64,000 bases of DNA from positions 558,001-622,000 of the forward strand of contig NZ_CP047984.1 of assembly GCF_009931655.1 (NCBI RefSeq). Direction: 5' to 3'. This stretch comes from Pontibacter russatus (lineage in GTDB: Bacteria > Bacteroidota > Bacteroidia > Cytophagales > Hymenobacteraceae). The translations under genes and the position numbers were made by a program. This document shows positions 36,082-43,680 of the stretch, piece by piece. The notes under the pieces were generated by a model, which was not told the DNA's origin, did no database searches, and saw nothing but the letters and a program-made list of their open reading frames with translations. The first letter of the stretch is position 1. Each line of letters starts with the position of its first letter.

Positions 36082-36699
36082 TCAGGCTACCGCCAGGCGC
36101 TGCAGCACCGCTTTGCAGGGCACCGCTGAGGTAACCTTGAACGTGTGCGCCGTGTGGAGCGGAACGGCATAATAATCGCCGGCTGCCAGCTGGTGGATAT
36201 CCTCCCCAGCCACGATGTCACAGGTTCCTTCCACTATCAGGAAGCGCTCGTGCTCGTCGTGGTGTACCTCCTGGGCGGCCTCCTCTTTTATCCAGACAAT
36301 GGCCGTGGTGGCGTCAGGCGTGTAGCCAATGATTTTCACGTAAATGCTATCGGCATCCGGCGGCAGCACCATATCCTCCCGGTCGAGCCAGGTGGCAAAG
36401 TCTGCGATGTGGGATTCAGGGGTGATAACCGGGGGAGTGGCAGGCACTTCCCCGTGCTTCAGGCGCTCCATATAGTCTATGGTGGCCAGCAGCAGCGGCT
36501 TTACCGTATTGCGCGGTGTCACGGCGTGCGCCCGTGCGTAGCCCTCCAGCGCCAGGCTGATGTTTTCCAGCTCCTGCCGGACCTCCGGATGGGCCGCAGC
36601 CATCTGTTCCACGGCAAGGGCCTCCGCTGGGCTTGAGGCTCCCATGACGTACAGTTCCAAAACCCCGGACTCTATATATGCTTTGACGTTCGGGTTCAT
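36082..36699 (-). CDS. Anti-sigma-like N-terminus fused to a cupin (ChrR-like architecture)
   Basis: A 205-residue protein. The start at 36699 is preferred to the upstream ATG at 36900 because AGGAG lies five bases before it and the extra codons encode no recognisable domain. Residues 1-55 (KAYIESGVLELYVMGASSPAEALAVEQMAAAHPEVRQEL) resemble the helical anti-sigma domain of Bacteroidota RskA-type proteins. Residues 125-205 form a cupin: HHDEHERFLIVEGTCDIVAG, then HTAHTFKV, with His and Glu positions for a metal. ChrR proteins join an anti-sigma module to a cupin and respond to singlet oxygen. No sigma-factor gene is adjacent here. Confidence 0.75.
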   Translation of the reverse strand: MNPNVKAYIESGVLELYVMGASSPAEALAVEQMAAAHPEVRQELENISLALEGYARAHAVTPRNTVKPLLLATIDYMERLKHGEVPATPPVITPESHIADFATWLDREDMVLPPDADSIYVKIIGYTPDATTAIVWIKEEAAQEVHHDEHERFLIVEGTCDIVAGEDIHQLAAGDYYAVPLHTAHTFKVTSAVPCKAVLQRLAVA

Positions 36700-37025
36700 G
36701 CCGGCTCCTCTGGTTATATATAAACGCTTTTCGCGGGCACTTGCGCTCAATGCCTGCGCTGCCCCTGCAAATTTACGCTTTCTTTGCTGTCCGGCAACAG
36801 TTTCCCGAAGCGCCATGTCCTGCAGATGTCGCCCATATCCCTGCGAAAAAATCCAGCTACATGCTTCCGGCATTTCTTGACAGGGTACATGCTGTTTCAT
36901 CGCTTCCCACCCCTCATGCCCGATATCATAACCAGGCTCCGTGATTTTCTGGTTGCAGAATTCAGCTTATATATAGGGCGATTCAAACAGAAGCTCTCTA
37001 TAAGCAAACAGGATACACCCTTTGC

Positions 37026-37084
37026 TCTATATGCCGCAATAAAAAAAGGAGCCTGTCGCTCCTTTTTTTATTGCGGCATATAGA
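37026..37084. terminator. 27-bp perfect stem terminator
   Basis: Arms 37026-37052 and 37058-37084 pair exactly around a 5-base loop, with internal runs of seven A and seven T. It starts four bases after the stop of the leftward gene at 37088. It works equally on both strands. Confidence 0.9.
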
Positions 37085-37087
37085 ATT

Positions 37088-37456
37088 TTAAAACCTGTCG
37101 GAGGTGTTTACCTGCCCCACTGTTTCGAAATGGGTGGCTTGTTTGATGGTCTTTTCTTTCCCCTCCGAGTCTTCGTAGGTCCGCTCCTCCACCTCCACCG
37201 ACAGGGTTTTGCCTTTGAGCTCCCTGGAGTCCATCGCCGTCTTTTCGATGCCTGCGGCCTTGAGGAATGATGCCAGGATGGGCTGGCCAGGCTCGCTCAG
37301 GTAAAAGCGCTGGTTTATAAAGCCCTCTTCGTTCTCGAGGCGGCAGTTAATAAAAGGCACGTCTTTGTTCTCGCTCCTGCCTTCTTCCACTTCCGTAATC
37401 TGCACGATATGCCGCCCGTTTGGCAGGTATGGCTTCTCTTCTATTTTCAGTTTCAT
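37088..37456 (-). CDS. Small hypothetical protein, possible OB-fold single-strand DNA-binding type (DUF669-like)
   Basis: A 122-residue beta-rich protein: KLKIEEKPYLPNGRHIVQITEVEEG, then INCRLENEEGFINQRFYLSEPGQPILASFLKAAGI, and a lysine/glutamate-rich end. The pattern of GRHIVQITEVEEGRS followed by FINCRLENEEG recalls phage-encoded DUF669 proteins, but I am not certain. No phage genes surround it. The gene is isolated, with its own strong terminator. A nucleic-acid role is inference only. Confidence 0.6.
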   Translation of the reverse strand: MKLKIEEKPYLPNGRHIVQITEVEEGRSENKDVPFINCRLENEEGFINQRFYLSEPGQPILASFLKAAGIEKTAMDSRELKGKTLSVEVEERTYEDSEGKEKTIKQATHFETVGQVNTSDRF

Positions 37457-37666
37457 AAGTCGCTTCTGTATGTTTTGCTAATCAAGTACGCATTTGTATA
37501 TAACTGGTTTTGAAATGCTGTTATTCGACCTGAATAACTAATAATATTAGTAAAATCAATCATAAAAAACGCTATCTCAACCTTATGTCTTGTGTTGCCC
37601 GTACAATTGACTACCCCGAACAGGTTCGGCGGATGACATGTTTTATATATAGAAGGAGGAAAACAG

Positions 37667-37990
37667 ATGAGCACGAATAATAGAAACATCGAGAACAAAG
37701 GAGATTTTGACCAGAACAAGAACGTGAGCGGGCGCCCGCAGGGCACCAATACCGGTCCGGTGGCAGGCGGTGCGGACAATACGCGCGGCGAGAACAAGCC
37801 CAGCCGGGAAGGCGACAGCGGCGGTGCCAAGAAAGGAAAGGCAAGTCCTGACAATAGCGACCACGCCAACCTGACCACCACCACCCGCGGCGCAGACAGC
37901 ACAGACAAGGAGTTCCGCAACGACCAGCCCAATGCCAGCACGCTGAAGGGCCACAAAAGCAATGTGGATTTAGGAAATGAGAAAGACTGA
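37667..37990 (+). CDS. Disordered hydrophilic protein (107 residues)
   Basis: A low-complexity protein rich in Asn, Gly, Asp, Lys, Ser and Thr, with no hydrophobic core: NNRNIENKGDFDQNKNVSGR, then TRGENKPSREGDSGGAKKGK. It looks intrinsically disordered, like hydrophilins or stress-protective proteins. Translation is well supported by AAGGAGG at 37653-37659, seven bases before ATG, and two terminators follow the stop. It is unlike any family I can name. An opposite-strand frame across the same DNA is hydrophobic and is not considered real. Confidence 0.75.
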   Translation: MSTNNRNIENKGDFDQNKNVSGRPQGTNTGPVAGGADNTRGENKPSREGDSGGAKKGKASPDNSDHANLTTTTRGADSTDKEFRNDQPNASTLKGHKSNVDLGNEKD

Positions 37991-37997
37991 GCGGGAA

Positions 37998-38025
37998 CCG
38001 CCTCTATATTAATAGGGCGGCTTTT
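37998..38025 (+). terminator. Terminator 1 after the disordered-protein gene
   Basis: CCGCC-T-CTAT pairs with ATAG-GGCGG around a 4-base loop with one bulged base, followed by C and four T. Confidence 0.75.
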
Positions 38026-38038
38026 GCCTTGCCCGACA

Positions 38039-38067
38039 CGAAAGACCCGGTATCTCCGGGTCTTTCG
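38039..38067. terminator. Terminator 2 (12-bp stem, 5-base loop)
   Basis: CGAAAGACCCGG at 38039-38050 pairs with its exact complement at 38056-38067, forming a strong hairpin with T-rich flank. Together with the preceding one it makes a tandem terminator. Confidence 0.8.
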
Positions 38068-38233
38068 CTATTTATGCCCGGCAGAGGCAAGAATTCTTCA
38101 TAAGGATTTATGATAAAGTAAGAATATTATTATATTGCTCTGAATGCTGCCCAAAACACGCCTACTGCCACAGGAGCGTATACCGTAGCTTTCATGCTTT
38201 ACCGGACATCAAGCCATATACCCAGATCAAACG

Positions 38234-39601
38234 ATGCCTATATCCGCTATCAATCGCCGCGATTTTCTGAAAGGAGCAACGGCCGCCCTGGCCCTCACAG
38301 CGCTTGGCGCGCATGGAATGAGCCTGGACCCGCAGGCAAAGCCGCTGCGCGTCGGCCTTATCGGGGCGGGCTGGTACGGGAAAAGCGACCTGTTCCGTCT
38401 GATGCAGGTGGCCCCGGTGGAGGTGGTGGCCCTGTGCGATGTGGATGAAAACATGCTCCGGGGTGCAGCCGATATCGTGAACCAGCGCCAGAAGCAGCGA
38501 AAGAAGCCCCGGCTCTACAGCGATTACCGCAAAATGCTCAACGACAATAAGTTCGACATCGTGCTGATCGGCACCCCCGACCACTGGCACGCCCTCCCGA
38601 TGATTGCGGCCGTCAAAGCCGGCGCCCACGTGTATGTGCAGAAGCCGATCAGCGTGGATGTGCTGGAAGGCGAAGCCATGCTGGCGGCGGCCCGAAAATA
38701 TAACCGCGTGGTGCAGGTGGGCACCCAGCGCCGCAGCACGCCGCACCTCATCGAGGCAAAGAAAAACATCGTGGATGCCGGGCTCCTCGGCAAGGTGGCG
38801 CACGTGGAGATGTACTGCTACTACCACATGCGCAGCACCGCCAACCCGCCCGAGCAGCCCGTTCCGGCTTTCCTGAACTACGACATGTGGACGGGCCCCG
38901 CTCCCATGCGCCCTTACGACGGGCTGCCGCACCGCCGCTGGCGCAATTTCATGCAATACAGCAACGGGATTGTGGGCGACATGTGCATCCATATGTTCGA
39001 TGCGGCGCGCTGGATGCTGGGCCTCGGCTGGCCCAAAAGCGTCAGTTCTACGGGCGGTATCTATGTGCAGAAAGAAGGCAGCGCCAACACCTCCGACACC
39101 CAGACGGCCCTTTTTGAGTACGACGGGCTCAACTGCGTGTGGCAGCACCGCACCTGGGGCACCCCCGCCAACCCCGATTATCCATGGGGCCTGACCATAT
39201 ATGGCGAGAAGGGCACCCTGCACGCCAGCCCGATGCAGTATGATTTTATACCAGTGGGCGATGGGGAGAAGATACACCGGGATGCCGTGTTTGAAAAAGA
39301 AAAATACCCCGAGGATCTGGCTGAGAAGGACATTGAACTGCACGCGGCCCCGGCCACGCGGCTGCACATGAAAGATTTTCTGGCCGCCATTGAGAAAGGC
39401 AGTCGCCCGGTGGCTGACATTGAGGAAGGTCATATCTCGACGGCCAGTTGCATTCTTGCTAACCTGTCCATGGTGCTGGGCGGCCGCCCACTGGTATATG
39501 ACCCTGCCAAACGCGAAATCGTGGGCGACCCGGAAGCCAACGCCCTGCTGGCCCGCCCTTACCGGCAGCCCTGGGTACACCCCGACGTCGCTAAGGTATA
39601 G
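38234..39601 (+). CDS. Gfo/Idh/MocA family oxidoreductase, Tat-exported
   Basis: A 455-residue NAD(P)-dependent sugar or sugar-acid oxidoreductase. The N-terminus has a twin-arginine signal, NRRDFLKGATAALALTALGA, so the folded enzyme with cofactor is exported. The Rossmann motif VGLIGAGWYGKSDL is at about 40-53. The family segment AGAHVYVQKPISVDVLEGEAML has Gln before KP where EKP is more usual. The C-terminal domain contains MWTGPAPMRPYDGLPHRRWRNFMQY, GDMCIHMFDAARWMLGL and HLKDF-type segments. Such secreted enzymes in Bacteroidota act on glycosides or inositol-like sugars. The gene stands alone. Confidence 0.92.
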   Translation: MPISAINRRDFLKGATAALALTALGAHGMSLDPQAKPLRVGLIGAGWYGKSDLFRLMQVAPVEVVALCDVDENMLRGAADIVNQRQKQRKKPRLYSDYRKMLNDNKFDIVLIGTPDHWHALPMIAAVKAGAHVYVQKPISVDVLEGEAMLAAARKYNRVVQVGTQRRSTPHLIEAKKNIVDAGLLGKVAHVEMYCYYHMRSTANPPEQPVPAFLNYDMWTGPAPMRPYDGLPHRRWRNFMQYSNGIVGDMCIHMFDAARWMLGLGWPKSVSSTGGIYVQKEGSANTSDTQTALFEYDGLNCVWQHRTWGTPANPDYPWGLTIYGEKGTLHASPMQYDFIPVGDGEKIHRDAVFEKEKYPEDLAEKDIELHAAPATRLHMKDFLAAIEKGSRPVADIEEGHISTASCILANLSMVLGGRPLVYDPAKREIVGDPEANALLARPYRQPWVHPDVAKV

Positions 39602-39770
39602 ACATACTATATAATCTTTCCTATATACCCCACTTATATGTCCCACCTGCTTCAGGAGTACAGGGTATATAGGCTAGTATGCGTACCTTGCAGCGAGAAA
39701 GCTCACCCCCGCTTGCTATATATGGATAGCAGCAGGGCATACAGGAGAGGTTGTAAAGGGGATCAAGCAA

Positions 39771-40199
39771 ATGAAATTAGTCGGCAACATTCGCCAGTTA
39801 AAGCAGCACCGGGACAGCGGCAACCGGGAGATTGAACTGCACCTGGACAACATCGAGTACATCACCCACCGGAAAGACGGGAAGTATTACCAGCCTTTTG
39901 ATTTTGTGGATGAATTGGATTCGCCCCTCGTGATTACCGGCGACTGCCTGGCCCTCGCCGACTCCAGGCATGTGACGGATGGCGAAAACACGTTCCGCGT
40001 CTTTGACAAAACCGGCGAGGATTATGTGCTGAACGAGCACAAACAGCTCTCCCTGACGCTGGCCTACGACTTTGACACCGACACGACCATCCTGGCAACA
40101 GCCACCTACACCGTTACCCTTCCGAACGAGGAATTCAAGCGGCTGAAAAGTGAGCGAAGCAAAGCCAGGAAGAAAAACAAAGGCAGGAAGAATAGGTAA
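39771..40199 (+). CDS. Hypothetical protein with basic C-terminal tail
   Basis: A 142-residue protein I do not recognise. The body reads as beta-rich (IELHLDNIEYITHRKDGKYYQPFDFVDELDSPLVITGDCLAL, then LSLTLAYDFDTDTTILATATYTVTLP). The final 20 residues are strongly basic (ERSKARKKNKGRKNR), perhaps for nucleic-acid or membrane contact. No signal peptide or membrane segment is present. The coding potential is good: GC-rich third positions like its neighbours and a clear stop 42 bases before the convergent retropepsin gene. Confidence 0.7.
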   Translation: MKLVGNIRQLKQHRDSGNREIELHLDNIEYITHRKDGKYYQPFDFVDELDSPLVITGDCLALADSRHVTDGENTFRVFDKTGEDYVLNEHKQLSLTLAYDFDTDTTILATATYTVTLPNEEFKRLKSERSKARKKNKGRKNR

Positions 40200-40240
40200 T
40201 CGGTCGGGTAAGATAGCTGGGAGGAGGCAAGGCAAGTATT

Positions 40241-40837
40241 CTACTTCCGGAGGTACAGCACCAGGTTTGAGTAATCGATAACCCCACGATGCGCAGAAAG
40301 GATGTCAGCGCCTATAATGCCGTCTACCTCCTCCAGCTTCATGCTCTGGAATGCCTCGTTTACATGGCTAAGGCTCACCAGGTAGATGCTCGAGTCATCA
40401 ATCTCCAGCGGCCCTATCTTCATCCTGTTGCCGGTAGACAGTTGCATGCCGGTGGCGCTTCCCCCCGTGCCCGTAAACTTTTTGTCAGATAAGCGCGACT
40501 CCAAACGGAATGCACTCTTTCGCTTCTCCTCCAGTATGGTAGCGCCGGCGCCTGTGTCCAGTATAAAATTTCCGGGCACCCCGTTCAGGGAAACCTGCAT
40601 CTGGAGGTGGCCCGACGGCATTCTCTTCAACTGTATGCGCTCGTACTCCTGGTGCCGCGTCAGTAACTCATCCAGACTCATATCGGTTGTGACATTTACA
40701 CCAGCCGGTGTTCCTGCTGCGGCAGTGGCAGTCGGCTGCGGCGCATCACAGGCTGCTGCTAAACCTGTTAGAGCCAGCATCAGATAACAGAAAACTCTGC
40801 TCCTATATAAACTTTGTTTCGGAATTGCTTCGTGCAT
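40241..40837 (-). CDS. Retropepsin-like aspartic protease, lipoprotein
   Basis: A 198-residue protein. Residues 1-30 contain a lipoprotein signal with lipobox LAAAC (Cys29), placing it on a membrane surface. One retropepsin domain follows: the active-site motif ILDTGAGATIL at about 94-104, the flap-region GTGGSATGMQLSTGNRMKIGPLEI, and the second conserved segment VDGIIGADILSAHRGVIDY near the end. One DTG-type motif per chain means activity would need a dimer, as in retroviral and clan AA proteases. Substrate is unknown. The gene stands alone. Confidence 0.87.
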   Translation of the reverse strand: MHEAIPKQSLYRSRVFCYLMLALTGLAAACDAPQPTATAAAGTPAGVNVTTDMSLDELLTRHQEYERIQLKRMPSGHLQMQVSLNGVPGNFILDTGAGATILEEKRKSAFRLESRLSDKKFTGTGGSATGMQLSTGNRMKIGPLEIDDSSIYLVSLSHVNEAFQSMKLEEVDGIIGADILSAHRGVIDYSNLVLYLRK

Positions 40838-41011
40838 AGAATGAATAACCCTTACCGCCGGCTAAACCAGAAGCCCGCTGTCCCATATATAAAGCATATC
40901 TACACAGAAATCGTTTCAAAACTAACTGGTACATAATATGCGGCCATAGGCGACGGGCCCTACTTTTTAGCAAAGGGAGCCGCCTTTTGTGCTGTTGCCA
41001 GGCAAGTCCGC

Positions 41012-43432
41012 TTACTCCATTCGCAGGTTCATGACAGGGTTGGCGGTAGCCGCTCTGATGGCCTGGTAGCTGATGGTGAGAAAAGCCAGGAGCGCTGCCA
41101 CCATACCCGCTACAATAAACACCCATACCGGAATATCGATGCGGTACGCAAAATCCTGCAGCCACTGGCGCATGGCATACCAGGCCAGCGGAAAGGCAAT
41201 CAGCGCCGCCACCACCACCAGTTTCAGGAAATCCCTGGAGAGCAGTGCGACGATAGAGGACGTTTCGGCTCCCATCACTTTCCGGATGCCGATCTCCTTT
41301 TTCCGGCGCTCGGCGGCATAGGCGGCCAGCCCGAACAGGCCCATACAGGCTACAAAAATAGCGATGCCTGTAAAAATGGTCAGCAGGGACTTTAACTTGT
41401 CCTCCGCCTCGTACATCTTCTGGAAATTATCGTCCATAAAAATGTACTCGATGGGGTAATCAGGAGAGAATTTGTCCCAGACTTCCTTCACATGCGCTAT
41501 GGAAGCCGCGAGGTTCCCGGATCCTATTTTCACGGCTACTTTCACGTTGGCGCCCGGGTAAATCTGCAGCACCGTAGGCTCTACCTTGTCGTACAGGCTT
41601 GCCACATGGAAATCCTGCACCACGCCAATGATCTTTCCCTCCCTCAGCGAATCCTGGTTGTCCCAGGTTGGCCACAGGAGCGGCTGCCCGAGCGCTTTTT
41701 CCGGCGTGCCGTAGCCCAGTTCCCGTACGGCCGTCTCATTAATGATATAAGCCTGGTCGGCATCTGTTTTGAACTCCTTTGAGAAGGGCCTCCCCGCCAC
41801 CACCTTCATATCCAGCGTGCCGAGGTAGTCGAAGTCCACCATCAGCAGCGTGACGCCGTGGTGTACCTGCTCCCCGCCTTTCGGCACGATGACTCTGTCG
41901 CCGGCCGTCGCATCGCCCGGAAAGCCGTAACCGATAGACACCTCCTGTATGCCTGGCCCCTTTTTCAGTTCGTTTTTGAAGGTTTCGTAATTCTCGAACA
42001 TGTTTTCTCCCCGCATCTGGAAGAACATGATCTGGTCTTTGTTGAATCCAAGGTCTTTGTTGTGCAGGTAAGACACCTGCCTGTATACAATCATGGCACA
42101 GATGATCAGGAAAATAGACAGGGCAAACTGCACCACGATCAGCCCATGCCGCAGCCACTGAATCTTGCCAATGCTGCTGTCTATCACCACGGCGCTCTTC
42201 AGCACCTTTACAGGCCTGAAACCCGACAGCACCAGCGCCGGATACAGCCCCGCCAGAATACCCACCAGCAGCGTCAGGCCAAGCAACAGCAGCAGAAGCG
42301 ACGGATGCGTAAACACGTTGAAAGTCATTCCCTTCCCCGTGAAGGCATTGAGCGAGGGCAGCAGCAGCGAGGCAAGGGCCGCGGCGAATACGACGCTGAC
42401 GAGCGTGAGCAGCACCGTCTCTCCTAAAAACTGCAGCATGAGCTGCCCCCGGCTGGCCCCTACCGCCTTCCTGACGCCCACTTCTTTGGCGCGCTGCGTC
42501 GACTTGGCGGTGGCCAGGTTCACAAAGTTGAAGCAGGCAATGAGCAATATGAAAACAGCAATGGTGCTCAGGGCCTTCACATAGGTAATGTTGCCCTGGT
42601 TGAAACGGTTGTACTTGAAGGCTGATGAGTACAGGTACACCTCGTGCAGGGGCTGCAGGAAGGGGCGGTATTGATAAGGCACGTTCCTGTCCGGGTCAAT
42701 CTGCTTTTTAACAATGTCGCGGAGTTTGGCCTGCGCTGCCTGCGGGTCAGCCCATTCCCGGAGTTTCACATAGGTATAGAACTGCTGCCAGCTCCAGCTT
42801 TTCATGCGCTCGGCATCCAGTTCCGCGGCCGCCATCGGGAGTATAAAGTTGACAGGCAGGTGAAAACGCTCTGAGGTACTGAACACGCCCCTGACAATGT
42901 ACGGCAGCTTGTTGACAGACACTTCTTTCCCGACAGGATTTACATCGCCGAAAACCCGCTCAGAAAAAGCATCCGAGATAACGATAGAGGAAGGATCATC
43001 CAACGCTTTTTCCGGGGAGCCATATATAAACGGAAGCTGGAAAACCTCGAAAAAGGTCGGGTCGACGTAGAAGCGGCCTATTTCGTAGATGCTCTTCTCT
43101 CCGTAGTCCACCAGGTTCTTTGCATCAAACTGCAGCATCAGGATGCGCGTAACGGTCTCCGTCTCCGGAACGCTTTGCTCCAGCGATGTCCCGAACATCG
43201 GGGGGACCACCGCTAAAATCTCACCGGCTTCCTCGGCCGACTTGTCGTTGTAGACGCGGTATACCCGGTCGCCTTCCGGCAGAAACTTGTCGTACTGCAG
43301 TTCGTCGTACACAAACAGCCCGATGAGCAGGCAGGCGGTGATGCCTAAAGCCAGGCCGGAGATATTGATGAAGGTGAAGCCCCTGTGGCGGAGCAGGTGC
43401 CTGTAAGCGGTTTTGAAGTAGTTCCGGTACAT
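41012..43432 (-). CDS. ABC transporter permease, MacB/FtsX type (eight-helix)
   Basis: An 806-residue permease with two FtsX modules and two MacB-type periplasmic domains, in the order helix, periplasmic domain, three helices, then a second helix, periplasmic domain, three helices. The N-terminus MYRNYFKTAYRHLLRHRGFTFINISGLALGITACLLIGLFV is typical of this large Bacteroidota group. No ATPase, adaptor or TolC gene is adjacent, so partners are encoded elsewhere. It is transcribed away from the NtrC/NtrY pair. Its upstream DNA holds a good sigma-54 promoter and two tandem activator sites. This makes it the likely target of that regulator. Confidence 0.93.
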   Translation of the reverse strand: MYRNYFKTAYRHLLRHRGFTFINISGLALGITACLLIGLFVYDELQYDKFLPEGDRVYRVYNDKSAEEAGEILAVVPPMFGTSLEQSVPETETVTRILMLQFDAKNLVDYGEKSIYEIGRFYVDPTFFEVFQLPFIYGSPEKALDDPSSIVISDAFSERVFGDVNPVGKEVSVNKLPYIVRGVFSTSERFHLPVNFILPMAAAELDAERMKSWSWQQFYTYVKLREWADPQAAQAKLRDIVKKQIDPDRNVPYQYRPFLQPLHEVYLYSSAFKYNRFNQGNITYVKALSTIAVFILLIACFNFVNLATAKSTQRAKEVGVRKAVGASRGQLMLQFLGETVLLTLVSVVFAAALASLLLPSLNAFTGKGMTFNVFTHPSLLLLLLGLTLLVGILAGLYPALVLSGFRPVKVLKSAVVIDSSIGKIQWLRHGLIVVQFALSIFLIICAMIVYRQVSYLHNKDLGFNKDQIMFFQMRGENMFENYETFKNELKKGPGIQEVSIGYGFPGDATAGDRVIVPKGGEQVHHGVTLLMVDFDYLGTLDMKVVAGRPFSKEFKTDADQAYIINETAVRELGYGTPEKALGQPLLWPTWDNQDSLREGKIIGVVQDFHVASLYDKVEPTVLQIYPGANVKVAVKIGSGNLAASIAHVKEVWDKFSPDYPIEYIFMDDNFQKMYEAEDKLKSLLTIFTGIAIFVACMGLFGLAAYAAERRKKEIGIRKVMGAETSSIVALLSRDFLKLVVVAALIAFPLAWYAMRQWLQDFAYRIDIPVWVFIVAGMVAALLAFLTISYQAIRAATANPVMNLRME

Positions 43433-43478
43433 GATGCAGATGGTTTAGCCGTTCAGTTTTGTTTCGTCCTGTATTGGC

Positions 43479-43494
43479 TGCAGAACAAATGCCA
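43479..43494 (-). promoter_or_regulatory. Candidate sigma-54 promoter for the MacB-like permease
   Basis: On the minus strand TGGCATTTGTTCTGCA keeps GG at -24 and GC at -12 with the required ten bases between GG and GC start, 13 of the key positions being as expected apart from C at one T. It lies 47 bases before the permease start, giving a leader of about 36 bases. Confidence 0.7.
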
Positions 43495-43547
43495 GAACAG
43501 CACAAGCCTTGTTATCAGCAAGTTATATATAAACCTTGATGAAGCAG

Positions 43548-43563
43548 CGTGCAGAAACGCGCA
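43548..43563. promoter_or_regulatory. Candidate NtrC-type enhancer site 1
   Basis: CGTGCAGAAACGCGCA matches 12 of 16 positions of the reverse complement of site 2 and lies 21 bp (two helical turns) from it, centre to centre, on the same side as expected for cooperative activator binding. Confidence 0.55.
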
Positions 43564-43568
43564 GCAGG

Positions 43569-43584
43569 TGTGCGATTTTGCACA
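43569..43584. promoter_or_regulatory. Candidate NtrC-type enhancer site 2 (TGTGC-N6-GCACA)
   Basis: TGTGCGATTTTGCACA is a near-perfect dyad located about 75-90 bases upstream of the sigma-54 promoter and about 100 bases before the regulator gene. Distance and dyad shape fit an enhancer for the adjacent regulator. Confidence 0.65.
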
Positions 43585-43680
43585 CCCTGGCCTGCCAGCA
43601 GATGGCTATATATACTCAGAATCAGCATCTTGCAATAATGGCATAAATGTAGTTTCTTTCGTTGCTGTAGAACAGGCGAT

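Noticed and set aside
36700..36900. Upstream extension of the cupin gene
   Set aside because: The 67 extra residues have no domain, and AGGAG precedes the internal ATG at 36699.
37453..37962. 169-residue hydrophobic minus-strand frame overlapping the disordered-protein gene
   Set aside because: The plus frame has a strong Shine-Dalgarno and two terminators; the minus one has no start signal or domain.
38192..39646. 484-residue minus-strand open frame opposite the Gfo/Idh gene
   Set aside because: The plus strand carries a Tat signal and a full oxidoreductase; the opposite frame has His/Val-rich noise only.
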